NCBI GenBank assembly: GCA_030633795.1
Contig: DAOWCB010000002.1
Span: 1-23,937 of the forward strand
DNA: 23,937 bases
Direction of reading: 5' to 3'
DNA from: Candidatus Aminicenantota bacterium
GTDB taxonomy: Bacteria > Acidobacteriota > Aminicenantia > Aminicenantales > Aminicenantaceae
Below the pieces are notes generated by a model. The model was not told the DNA's origin. It saw only the letters and a program-made list of their open reading frames with translations, and made no database searches. Shown here one piece after another: positions 15,469 through 22,685 of this stretch. Each line of letters opens with the position of its first letter. The stretch's first letter is position 1. Made by a program: the position numbers and the translations under genes.

Positions 15469-16854
15469 GTGGTCAAACCGACTAGCAAGCTGAGAAACAT
15501 CCACATGATCGGAATCGGTGGGACCGGAATGAACGGCATAGCCGAAGTGCTCCTGAACTTGGGATACACTGTCTCTGGAACAGACCTCGGTAAAAACGAA
15601 GCCACCCAGAGACTCAAACGTCTCGGAGCAACGATCTCCTACGGGCATACCGCAGATAAGGTACACGGAGCCGATGTCGTCGTGATATCTTCGGCCATCC
15701 AAGAGGACAATGTCGAAGTGGAAGAAGCCAGACGCATGAAAATTCCGGTGATCCCCCGAGCGGAAATGCTGGCAGAGCTGATGAGGCTAAAAAATGGCGT
15801 GGCCGTGGCAGGGTCCCACGGAAAAACCTCGACAACGTCCATGATCGCCCAGGTCCTGGAAGATGCGGGGAAAGATCCCACAATCATTGTGGGCGGCCGT
15901 TTGAACACCATCGGAGCCCACGCCAAACTAGGCGAGGGTGAATACATCGTGGCCGAGGCAGATGAGAGTGACAGGTCATTTCTGTATCTCTCGCCTTTTA
16001 TCGCTGTTCTCACCAATTTGGACGAGGAACATCTGGATCAATATGAGACAGTCGAGGAGATTAAAAAAACCTTTGTCAATTTTGCCAACAAAGTCCCGTT
16101 TTATTGTCCTGTTATCCTCTGCCTCGACGATCCCAACCTCGAGAGCCTGATTCCTCAGCTGGATAGGAATATCATCACATATGGTTTTTCCACCCAAGCT
16201 GATGTGTTCTCCAGAGATCTTCAGTTCCATGAATACACCAGCACGTCTACTCTGTACTGGAAAGGAAAAAAAATCGGAAAATTGCGTCTGAATGTTCCTG
16301 GAATTCACAACATACACAATGCCATGGCATCTGTGGCCGTAGGGCTCTATCTGGATATTCCGGCAGCTGCGATTCTCGAAGCGTTGGCAAAATACACCGG
16401 GATCGGACGCCGGTTCGAACTCAAAAAGAAGGTAAACGATATCTCTATTATCGAAGATTATGCCCACCACCCGACAGAAATCAAAGCTACTTTAAAGGCA
16501 GCCAAACAGGGATGGACATGCCGTACGATCGCTGTCTTTCAACCCCATCGCTATTCCCGCCTATCGATGCTGATGGATGAATTCGTCACGTCTTTCAATC
16601 AAGCAGATATCCTGCTGCTGACGGATATTTATCCCGCAGGAGAAATACCTATAAAAGGAGTAACGGGAAAAGCCCTGTATAAAGAAATTCAGGAATTCGG
16701 GCACAAAAATGTCTATTTTGAAAAGGATATGGGAAAAATTCCCGATCTTGTGGAAAAGTTGGCAAAGCCTGAGGACATGATTTTTGTTTTGGGAGCTGGA
16801 AATATCAACCAGGTTATCCCCGAAATTATCAAGCGTCTGGAAAGGAGGAAATAA
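15469..16854 (+). CDS. murC: UDP-MurNAc--L-alanine ligase MurC
   Basis: A 461-residue Mur ligase that adds the first amino acid to UDP-MurNAc. It starts at GTG 15469; an AGGAGGT ribosome site overlaps the murG stop. Motifs are IHMIGIGGTGMNGIAEVL (UDP binding), the ATP loop AGSHGKTSTT (about 114-123), EADESD, TNLDEEHLD, EDYAHHPTEI, FQPHRYSR and the final LGAGNI. It is followed by ftsQ after two bases, whereas murB and ddl often separate these two genes. Confidence 0.97.
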   Translation: MVKPTSKLRNIHMIGIGGTGMNGIAEVLLNLGYTVSGTDLGKNEATQRLKRLGATISYGHTADKVHGADVVVISSAIQEDNVEVEEARRMKIPVIPRAEMLAELMRLKNGVAVAGSHGKTSTTSMIAQVLEDAGKDPTIIVGGRLNTIGAHAKLGEGEYIVAEADESDRSFLYLSPFIAVLTNLDEEHLDQYETVEEIKKTFVNFANKVPFYCPVILCLDDPNLESLIPQLDRNIITYGFSTQADVFSRDLQFHEYTSTSTLYWKGKKIGKLRLNVPGIHNIHNAMASVAVGLYLDIPAAAILEALAKYTGIGRRFELKKKVNDISIIEDYAHHPTEIKATLKAAKQGWTCRTIAVFQPHRYSRLSMLMDEFVTSFNQADILLLTDIYPAGEIPIKGVTGKALYKEIQEFGHKNVYFEKDMGKIPDLVEKLAKPEDMIFVLGAGNINQVIPEIIKRLERRK

Positions 16855-16856
16855 AC

Positions 16857-17726
16857 TTGGCTGTCAATGTTCAAGCCTCTTTTAAGCCCAAAGGAGGCTC
16901 TATCCTCTCCCAACAGACTTCTTACCGGAGAAAACGAGGAAAGATAAAAAAAAAAAAAATCCACAGGAAGATAAAACTGAAACTAAGACACATTGTCTTT
17001 TCCTTTGTGCTGCTGGTCGGATTATTTTACGGATTCTCCCGGCTTTATCTTTTTTTGATCACCTGGGAAAAGCTCATCATCGACGAGGTGGAAATCATTT
17101 GCCAAAAGGAGGAAATCCAGAGGGATTTCCAACTCTATTTTGAAAAGAGATACTTGGGCAATATATTGCTATTGAACATCGGAAATCTTCAAAAGCTGTT
17201 GGCCACACACACGTGGATCGAGGATGTTTATATCCGGAAGATTTTTCCTTCTACGATAAGAATCGAAACCACGGAAAGAATCCCGATCGCCCTTCTGGAA
17301 AAGGAAGGCTATTTTCTGATCGATAAAGATGGCATCCTTCTCCAAAAGATATCGCCCAGTGATAGGCCCGATTTGCCCGTGATTATCGATGCCAACCGAT
17401 TCAGGAAAGATTATGATAGGAAACTTGCTCTGGCCTGGGCTTGTTTGGATAACCTGGAGGGCTCAGCCCTAGACCAAATCAGCGTGATGGATCTGACCGA
17501 ATATGAAAATGTCTCGTTGAAATTAAGAAATTCGGAAACATGGTTGAAACTGGGAGACCGCCATTTCAAGGAAAAATATCAAAAATTCGCAAAAAACATG
17601 GCCTTGCTCAAAACGTATGGGCCTTTGGAATACATCGATTTCAGATATGAGGGGCGTTTTGTTTTGGGGCCTCTACCGAAAAAAAAGAGGAATAACGCTC
17701 TCGACTCTGAGAAGGAGGCTTTTTAA
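16857..17726 (+). CDS. ftsQ: Cell division protein FtsQ/DivIB
   Basis: A 289-residue bitopic protein of the FtsQLB divisome complex. It starts at TTG with a strong AGGAGG site (16843-16848) eight bases upstream. A very basic cytoplasmic tail of about 44 residues is followed by one membrane helix (about 45-69). A POTRA-like segment (about 74-142: IIDEVEI, LNIGNLQKLL, WIEDVYIRKIFPSTIRIE, ERIPIALLE) and the FtsQ beta domain come next. The basic tail contains four consecutive Lys codons in a run of 13 As. It overlaps ftsA by one base (TAATG). Identity rests on topology and position, as the family diverges fast. Confidence 0.93.
   Translation: MAVNVQASFKPKGGSILSQQTSYRRKRGKIKKKKIHRKIKLKLRHIVFSFVLLVGLFYGFSRLYLFLITWEKLIIDEVEIICQKEEIQRDFQLYFEKRYLGNILLLNIGNLQKLLATHTWIEDVYIRKIFPSTIRIETTERIPIALLEKEGYFLIDKDGILLQKISPSDRPDLPVIIDANRFRKDYDRKLALAWACLDNLEGSALDQISVMDLTEYENVSLKLRNSETWLKLGDRHFKEKYQKFAKNMALLKTYGPLEYIDFRYEGRFVLGPLPKKKRNNALDSEKEAF
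16946..16958 (+). repeat. 13-base poly-A tract in ftsQ
   Basis: Thirteen uninterrupted As encode K31-K34 and the first base of the next Ile codon, ahead of the membrane helix. Runs of this length are prone to RNA polymerase slippage and to replication slippage; either would shift frame in an essential division gene. Confidence 0.9.
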
Positions 17727-18949
17727 TGCCTAAAAACAGCTATGTCGTTGGACTGGATATCGGAACAAAAAAAGTTGCCGCTATCATCGGCGAAATCACC
17801 GAAGAAAAGAAGGTGGAAATTATCGGTATTGGGACAGCCGAATCCAGAGGGCTGAGAAAAGGGATAGTCGTGAATTTGGACTCTACGGTGGATGCGGTAA
17901 AAAAAGCTCAAGAAGAGGCAGAACTCATGGCCGGAGTGGAAATAGATGCAGCTTTTATCGGCATCTCGGGTGCCCATATCAAAAGTTTTAACAGCAGAGG
18001 TGTCATCGCCGTTTCAGGGAAAAACAAGGAGATCAGCCGAGAGGACATAAAGCGTGTCATCGAGCAGTCCAAAGCCGTATCCATTCCTCCAGATAGAGAG
18101 ATCATACACATCATTCCACAGGAATTTGTCGTCGATGATCAGGATGGGATCAAAGATCCTCTTGGAATGAGCGGGATCAAACTGGAAGTCAATGTCCATA
18201 TCGTAACAGGCGCTATAACTTCGGTGCAAAATCTGAGGACATGTGTGGCTCGCGCTGGAATAGAGATAGAACAGGTTGTCCTGAACCAGATTGCAACCAG
18301 CTCTTCTATTCTGACTCATGACGAAATGGAATTGGGAGTCGGTTTGATCGACATCGGGGGAGGAACGACAGAAGTGGCCATTTTCGAACGGGGAAGTCTT
18401 TGGTACACATCCGTCATCCCGATTGGAGGAGATAATTTTACCAATGACATCGCAGTGGGATTGAGGACTCCGATTCCTGACGCAGAAAAAATCAAGAAAA
18501 AATACGGCTGTGTGTCCCATCCTCTCGTGGATGAACAGGAAACCATCGAAGTGCCAACAGTCGGACGGGGGAAAAAGCCTCGCGTGCTCTCACGGCAGCT
18601 CCTGGCCGACATCATCCACCCAAGAGCAGAAGAGATTTTCCGGCTTGTCGATAACGACATCAAAAGGATGGGGTATGAAAAATCATTGAATTCTGGGATC
18701 GTTATCACGGGAGGAACGGCCCTATTGGAGGGGCTCGAGGAAGTGGCCGAAGAGATCTTCGACCTTCCCGTGAGAAGAGGGGATCCCAGCGGTGCAGGAG
18801 GCCTTGTGGACCGTGTCGGCACACCTGACTTTGCGACCACAGTCGGCCTCATCCAATATGGATATAACCTTTATAAGGAAACAGGTCTGCCAAGAGACCG
18901 CAAAAAAGGCTTCTGGTCAAAATTTAAAGATTGGCTAAAAGAGGCATAG
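17726..18949 (+). CDS. ftsA: Cell division protein FtsA
   Basis: A 407-residue actin-like ATPase that anchors FtsZ to the membrane. The ATP-binding phosphate loops are GLDIGTKKV (about 9-17) and IDIGGGTTE, with an adenosine motif ITGGTALLEG near the C-terminus. The FtsA-specific 1C domain (about residues 84-160) and the final amphipathic helix GFWSKFKDWLKEA, the membrane-targeting sequence, are both present. A GGAGG ribosome site lies in the end of ftsQ. ftsZ follows after eight bases. Confidence 0.97.
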   Translation: MPKNSYVVGLDIGTKKVAAIIGEITEEKKVEIIGIGTAESRGLRKGIVVNLDSTVDAVKKAQEEAELMAGVEIDAAFIGISGAHIKSFNSRGVIAVSGKNKEISREDIKRVIEQSKAVSIPPDREIIHIIPQEFVVDDQDGIKDPLGMSGIKLEVNVHIVTGAITSVQNLRTCVARAGIEIEQVVLNQIATSSSILTHDEMELGVGLIDIGGGTTEVAIFERGSLWYTSVIPIGGDNFTNDIAVGLRTPIPDAEKIKKKYGCVSHPLVDEQETIEVPTVGRGKKPRVLSRQLLADIIHPRAEEIFRLVDNDIKRMGYEKSLNSGIVITGGTALLEGLEEVAEEIFDLPVRRGDPSGAGGLVDRVGTPDFATTVGLIQYGYNLYKETGLPRDRKKGFWSKFKDWLKEA

Positions 18950-18957
18950 GAGGCAAA

Positions 18958-20169
18958 ATGAGTGATCCATTGAAAGGCAAACTCAAATTTCACTTGGTGG
19001 AGGAGCGTTTCGGAGCAAACATCAAGGTCATCGGGATCGGCGGTGGAGGCGGAAATGCTATCAACCGGATGATTGAAGCCGGCATTGAAGGCGTGGAGTT
19101 CATCGCTGTGAACACCGATCTCCAAGCGCTCTCCAACAACAAGGCGGGTTTAAAAACTCAGATCGGGAATCAGCTCACAAAGGGATTGGGCAGTGGAGGA
19201 AGGGCGGACACCGGCAAAGAAGCGGCTATGGAAGATACGGAAAGATTGATCGAAATCATCGAAGGCGCAGACATGGTGTTTCTGACCACAGGTCTCGGAG
19301 GAGGGACAGGAACAGGCGCGACACCGATTTTGGCCAATCTTGCATCCGAGATGGATATCCTGGCCATTGCTATCGTCACCTTGCCGTTCGAATTCGAGGG
19401 GAGAATCCGAGCCAACCAAGCTCAAGAAGGATTGGAAGAACTTAAATCGGCCGTGGATACCGTAATCTCCATTCCGAACGAAAGGCTGTTGGAAACCGTC
19501 AATTTGGATACATCCATTCAGGATGCCTTCAAGATGGCGGACGACATCCTTCGACAAGCTGTCCAAGGCATTTCCGATCTCATCACAAAGCCTGGTTTGA
19601 TCAACCTTGATTTCGCTGATGTCAAATCCATCATGAAGGGCATGGGCATGGCTTTCATGGGAACCGGCATTGCCTCAGGAGAAAACCGAGCCGTCGATGC
19701 AGCCCAAAAGGCCATATCCAGTCCGCTTCTCATCGACACATCTATCGAAGGAGCCCATGGCGTTTTGATCAACATAACCGGCGGCAGAGATATTACCTTG
19801 CTTGAGGTTTCAAAATCTTCCCAACTCATCCACAGTTTGGCTCATCCCGATGCCAACATCATTTTTGGCACGGTTATCGATGAAAGCATGAAGGAGATGG
19901 TCAAAGTAACCGTGATCGCAACCGGGTTCGATCAAATTGCAGAAGACCGGATCGCCACACCGGGGGACTTCCCGGCAGCACGCCCTGAAACACCTCCTCC
20001 GTTCGAAATTCCTCAAGAAACGCCGCCCTACATCTTCGAACCCAAAGGAAGCGAGACTCTGTGGCAAAGGCCGGCTTGGGAAAAACAGTGGGAACCCTTT
20101 GAAACCCCGTCATTTATTCGTCGGAACAAGCAAACATCCCTGAAAAAACATCCCTATGAATCAAGCTGA
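18958..20169 (+). CDS. ftsZ: Cell division protein FtsZ
   Basis: A 403-residue tubulin-like GTPase that forms the Z ring. The ATG at 18958 is chosen because AGGAGG (18948-18953) lies just upstream, overlapping the ftsA stop; the open frame reaches 18931 but adds no conserved residues. Features are IGIGGGGGNAINR, VNTDLQAL, the tubulin signature GLGGGTGTGATP (112-123), and the T7 catalytic loop NLDFADV (216-222). A Pro-rich linker of about 60 residues leads to the conserved tail ETPSFIRR that binds FtsA. About 14 extra residues (NKQTSLKKHPYESS) follow; the last four residues and the stop overlap hutI. Confidence 0.98.
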   Translation: MSDPLKGKLKFHLVEERFGANIKVIGIGGGGGNAINRMIEAGIEGVEFIAVNTDLQALSNNKAGLKTQIGNQLTKGLGSGGRADTGKEAAMEDTERLIEIIEGADMVFLTTGLGGGTGTGATPILANLASEMDILAIAIVTLPFEFEGRIRANQAQEGLEELKSAVDTVISIPNERLLETVNLDTSIQDAFKMADDILRQAVQGISDLITKPGLINLDFADVKSIMKGMGMAFMGTGIASGENRAVDAAQKAISSPLLIDTSIEGAHGVLINITGGRDITLLEVSKSSQLIHSLAHPDANIIFGTVIDESMKEMVKVTVIATGFDQIAEDRIATPGDFPAARPETPPPFEIPQETPPYIFEPKGSETLWQRPAWEKQWEPFETPSFIRRNKQTSLKKHPYESS

Positions 20170-21433
20170 CCTCGCGATTCTCAACTGCAGCCAGCTATTG
20201 ACCTGTCGAGGTCCGATTCCGAAGAGGAAGACTGCTCTCCAGGACATCGGGCTTTTGGAGAATGGTTGCATCGCCTCCTTCAAAGAAGAGATCGTCTTTG
20301 TTGGCGACCAAGAGGCCTTTCATCGTGATGTTCAGATGACTGATGACGGCATTTGCATCGATGGCAAAGGCCTCACAGGCCTTCCTGGTTTCGTGGACCC
20401 TCATACCCATCTGCCGTTTGCCGGAAGCCGGGAGCATGAGTTCAACCTTCGCGTGAAGGGATACACCTACCAGCAACTCGCCAAGCAGGGCTTAGGCATC
20501 CAGACAACCGTCAATGCCACACGACAAGCTTCGGACGAGGAACTGCTTTTTCTCTGTCTATCCCGGCTCGACAGCATGCTTATCCACGGCACCACAACGG
20601 CAGAAGCTAAAAGTGGATACGGCCTGAATAAAAGAGATGAGTTAAAACAGCTTCGCGTTATACAAAAAGCCAACGTGATCCATCCTGTCGACATCGTTTC
20701 CACGTTTATGGGAGCTCATGAGATCCCAAAAGAATACAAGGACCAAAAGGCAGAATACATGAGCCTCCTCACACAGGAAATCTTACCGGAAGTGAAAAAC
20801 CAAAACTTGGCGGAATTTTTCGATGTTTTCTGCGAGGAAGGAGTATACTCTGTCGAGGAGACTAGAGAATTAATCAAAAAAGCAAAAAAAGCGGGCTTTA
20901 AGATCAAAATTCATGCCGATGAATTCACCCCGCTCGGAGGTGCTCAATTGGCCGCAGAAGAAGGAGCCATCTCTGCAGAGCACTTGATCGCTATTACCGA
21001 TGAAGGCATCGAAAAAATGGCCCAAAGCCCGACTGCTGCCATACTGCTGCCTGGTGTATCATTTTTCCTGATGCAACAAAAAACGGCACCGGCCCGCAGA
21101 ATGGTCGAGCAAGGCGTTATCGTAGCCTTGGCCACAGACTTTAACCCAGGCAGTTCGATGACCGAATCTATGCTTTTCATCCTGCAACTTGCCGTCTTCA
21201 CCCTAAAAATGGGGATCGAAGAGGCAATAAACGCAGCAACCGCCAATGCCTCCTATGCTTTAGAAAAACAAGAGCAGGTAGGAAGTCTGGAAATCGGAAA
21301 AAAGATGGACCTTGTCCTATGGGATGTGCCCACTTATCCCTATCTGGTCTATCACCTGGGAGTTAATCCGGTTAAGCACGTGATCAAAAACGGAAAAATC
21401 GTCGTTAAGGACGGAAGAATTCTCAAAGCCTAG
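20156..21433 (+). CDS. hutI: Imidazolonepropionase HutI
   Basis: A 425-residue amidohydrolase of histidine degradation that opens the ring of 4-imidazolone-5-propionate to give formiminoglutamate. Metal and active-site residues are H83 and H85 in DPHTHLPFAG, H253 and E256 in KIHADEF, H276 in SAEHL, and D328 in ATDFNPGSS. EAKSGYGL (about 150-157) is the HutI substrate loop. Length is normal. Its ATG lies 14 bases inside ftsZ with no visible ribosome site, so it is probably translated by coupling. No other hut gene is nearby. It is the last gene before a convergent unit. Confidence 0.96.
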   Translation: MNQADLAILNCSQLLTCRGPIPKRKTALQDIGLLENGCIASFKEEIVFVGDQEAFHRDVQMTDDGICIDGKGLTGLPGFVDPHTHLPFAGSREHEFNLRVKGYTYQQLAKQGLGIQTTVNATRQASDEELLFLCLSRLDSMLIHGTTTAEAKSGYGLNKRDELKQLRVIQKANVIHPVDIVSTFMGAHEIPKEYKDQKAEYMSLLTQEILPEVKNQNLAEFFDVFCEEGVYSVEETRELIKKAKKAGFKIKIHADEFTPLGGAQLAAEEGAISAEHLIAITDEGIEKMAQSPTAAILLPGVSFFLMQQKTAPARRMVEQGVIVALATDFNPGSSMTESMLFILQLAVFTLKMGIEEAINAATANASYALEKQEQVGSLEIGKKMDLVLWDVPTYPYLVYHLGVNPVKHVIKNGKIVVKDGRILKA

Positions 21434-21451
21434 GGCCATGGTGCCTCATTT

Positions 21452-21781
21452 CTAGGACGTTATAATCTCTTGCAGCTGTGCTTCCAATTGAGGCTGAGGC
21501 TGGACGCCCACGATTCTTTCTACAACTTCTCCCTTTTTAAAAACGAGAAGAGAAGGAATGGCCATAATTTCGTAGTTTTGAGCCGTTTTCATGTTCTCGT
21601 CTGTGTTCATTTTGACAACCTTCAGCTTATCTCTCATCTTCTCTGCGACCGCTTCCAGCATCGGCGTCACCATTTGACAGGGACCGCACCAAGGAGCCCA
21701 GAAATCCACCAAAACTGGAATATCGGACTCCAACACCTCAGACTGGAATGTGTTCTCATCAACTTCTTTGATGTTTGCCAT
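21452..21781 (-). CDS. trxA: Thioredoxin
   Basis: A 109-residue classical thioredoxin with WCGPC (C32, C35), buried D26 in LVDFWAPW and cis-proline P76 in AIPSLLVF. It reduces cytoplasmic disulfides. An AGGAG site sits in the 3' end of the upstream arsR-type gene, whose stop is four bases before this start. It converges on hutI with 18 bases between the stops and no visible terminator. Its operon partners suggest a specialised redox role rather than the only housekeeping thioredoxin (inference). Confidence 0.97.
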   Translation of the reverse strand: MANIKEVDENTFQSEVLESDIPVLVDFWAPWCGPCQMVTPMLEAVAEKMRDKLKVVKMNTDENMKTAQNYEIMAIPSLLVFKKGEVVERIVGVQPQPQLEAQLQEIITS

Positions 21782-21785
21782 TTTG

Positions 21786-22067
21786 TTATTCTCCTATATC
21801 GAATGTTTTCAATATATTTTTTATCCTGTTATCAGAAATTTTGTAACAAATTTTATTTTTCTCCCGTCTCCCGACAATGATGCCAGCCTCCTTTAAGACT
21901 CCCAAGTGTTGGGATACATTGGGCTGGGACAGGGATATACATTTTTGCATATCTCCGACACAACACTCCCGTTTCATCAAATTTGCCATTATTTTCAATC
22001 TCGCCGGATGGGCCAAGGCTTTGAATTTTTCGGTGATCTCTCTGTATTGTTTTGCATTTTTTTTCAT
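21786..22067 (-). CDS. ArsR-family winged-helix regulator
   Basis: A 93-residue DNA-binding protein. The start at 22067 is preferred because the purine-rich GGAGGGGGGAG lies directly before it; an ATG at 22082 would use that same stretch as codons. FKALAHPARLKIMANL is the ArsR helix-1 region, and SLSQPNVSQHLGVLKEAGI is the recognition helix-turn-helix. Cys35, Cys36, Cys43 and Cys74 could form a metal, sulfide or thiol sensing site; C35-C36 sit at the position of the ArsR metal-binding ELCVCDL motif. It lies between a DUF6132 gene and trxA and probably represses this operon. Confidence 0.92.
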   Translation of the reverse strand: MKKNAKQYREITEKFKALAHPARLKIMANLMKRECCVGDMQKCISLSQPNVSQHLGVLKEAGIIVGRREKNKICYKISDNRIKNILKTFDIGE

Positions 22068-22090
22068 TACTCCCCCCTCCATGAATCAAC

Positions 22091-22249
22091 TCACCATTTC
22101 AACCCGATCAGCAATCCCAGCAGCATGCCATACAGGATGCTCGACCAGGGTTTGCTGGTGATGATGCAAATGCCAGTCTTGCAACCCACAAACCGGTACA
22201 ATAAATAACCCGCCATTCCGCCCACAATCACTCCGATAAAAACTTTCAT
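22091..22249 (-). CDS. DUF6132-like small membrane protein
   Basis: A 52-residue protein with two membrane helices. The first (about 2-21) is Gly-rich (GVIVGGMAGYLLYRFVG), the second is about 36-50. Between them is GCKTGICIITSKP, with Cys23 and Cys28. This pattern is what I recall for the DUF6132 family, often annotated beside redox proteins. The ATG at 22249 is chosen for the AAGGA site just before it; an ATG at 22264 gives five extra residues. It is the first gene of the operon with arsR-type and trxA genes. No function is established. Confidence 0.75.
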   Translation of the reverse strand: MKVFIGVIVGGMAGYLLYRFVGCKTGICIITSKPWSSILYGMLLGLLIGLKW

Positions 22250-22289
22250 TTTATCCTTCTTCATAATGCTTTTTGTATATTCGGTTCTT

Positions 22290-22317
22290 ATTATATGCAA
22301 TTATTTAGATATGTCAA
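22290..22317 (-). promoter_or_regulatory. Promoter and candidate ArsR operator for the DUF6132-arsR-trxA operon
   Basis: On the minus strand a perfect -35 TTGACA (22312-22317) and a perfect -10 TATAAT (22290-22295) are 16 bases apart. Between and around them (about 22293-22312) lies an imperfect AT-rich dyad with ATAT at each end and central matches. Its size and position fit an ArsR/SmtB-type operator that would block RNA polymerase. The promoter call is firm; the operator is inference. Confidence 0.7.
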
Positions 22318-22682
22318 GCTAAAAATAATCCAGTCAGAACTGCCTGAATTATTTACAAGCCAAGATTGCTGCGGCGACAAGGCAGTGGCTTATGAGCTGT
22401 TGTGAACTACTGTGAATGAGCCACAACGATGTCGACATTATGAGATTGGCTCGCCCATAGGGTAAAAACGGCTGATTAAGGTATATATGAATAGGATAAT
22501 TTTGTTTTAGCGAAAATGGATGAAACTAGCAACCATTTTTTGGGTAACAGAGATGTGAGCTGGACTATTTAAGGGCCAAGATTGCTGCAGCGATGAGGAA
22601 GTGGCTCATGAGTTGTATTTGTATACTACGATTGGGCCACGACGAAGTCGATGTTGTGAGATTGGCCCTTAAATAGTCCAGC
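22318..22682. other. Non-coding interval with two related palindromic elements
   Basis: No convincing gene is present. The interval holds a degenerate copy A and an intact copy B of the same imperfectly palindromic element, and between them (22451-22555) unique AT-rich sequence with a weak inverted repeat (AAAATGG at 22513-22519, CCATTTT at 22533-22539). Confidence 0.7.
22359..22450. repeat. Palindromic element, copy A (92-bp core)
   Basis: The core starts GCCAAGATTGCTGC and ends GAGATTGGC. It aligns without gaps to copy B with roughly three quarters identity. An internal stem, GTGGCTTAT with ATGAGCCAC, is kept. The left flank still resembles the terminal arm of copy B but the right arm is lost, so this looks like an older, decayed copy. 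Confidence 0.8.
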
Positions 22683-22685
22683 TCA
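22556..22685. repeat. Palindromic element, copy B with 24-bp terminal inverted repeats
   Basis: Perfect 24-bp arms at 22556-22579 and 22662-22685 flank and enter a core (22575-22666) of exactly the same length as copy A. The inner stem is GTGGCTC with GGGCCAC (one G-U pair), followed by a CGAC-GAA-GTCG hairpin. The right arm ends in the comM stop codon. It has the form of a small non-autonomous mobile element or REP-like hairpin, and its transcript could also end or stabilise the comM mRNA. No target duplication was found. Confidence 0.85.

Noticed and set aside
18931..18957. Nine-codon upstream extension of ftsZ
   Set aside because: It overlaps ftsA and would make the perfect AGGAGG at 18948-18953 part of the coding sequence; the ATG at 18958 gives the expected N-terminus.
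21434..21451. Bidirectional terminator between convergent hutI and trxA
   Set aside because: Only 18 bases separate the stops, and no stem longer than the CCATGG palindrome is seen.
22318..22682. CRISPR array or tRNA-linked attachment site in the repeat-bearing interval
   Set aside because: There are only two diverged copies with palindromic structure and no regular spacers, and no tRNA-like fold was found.
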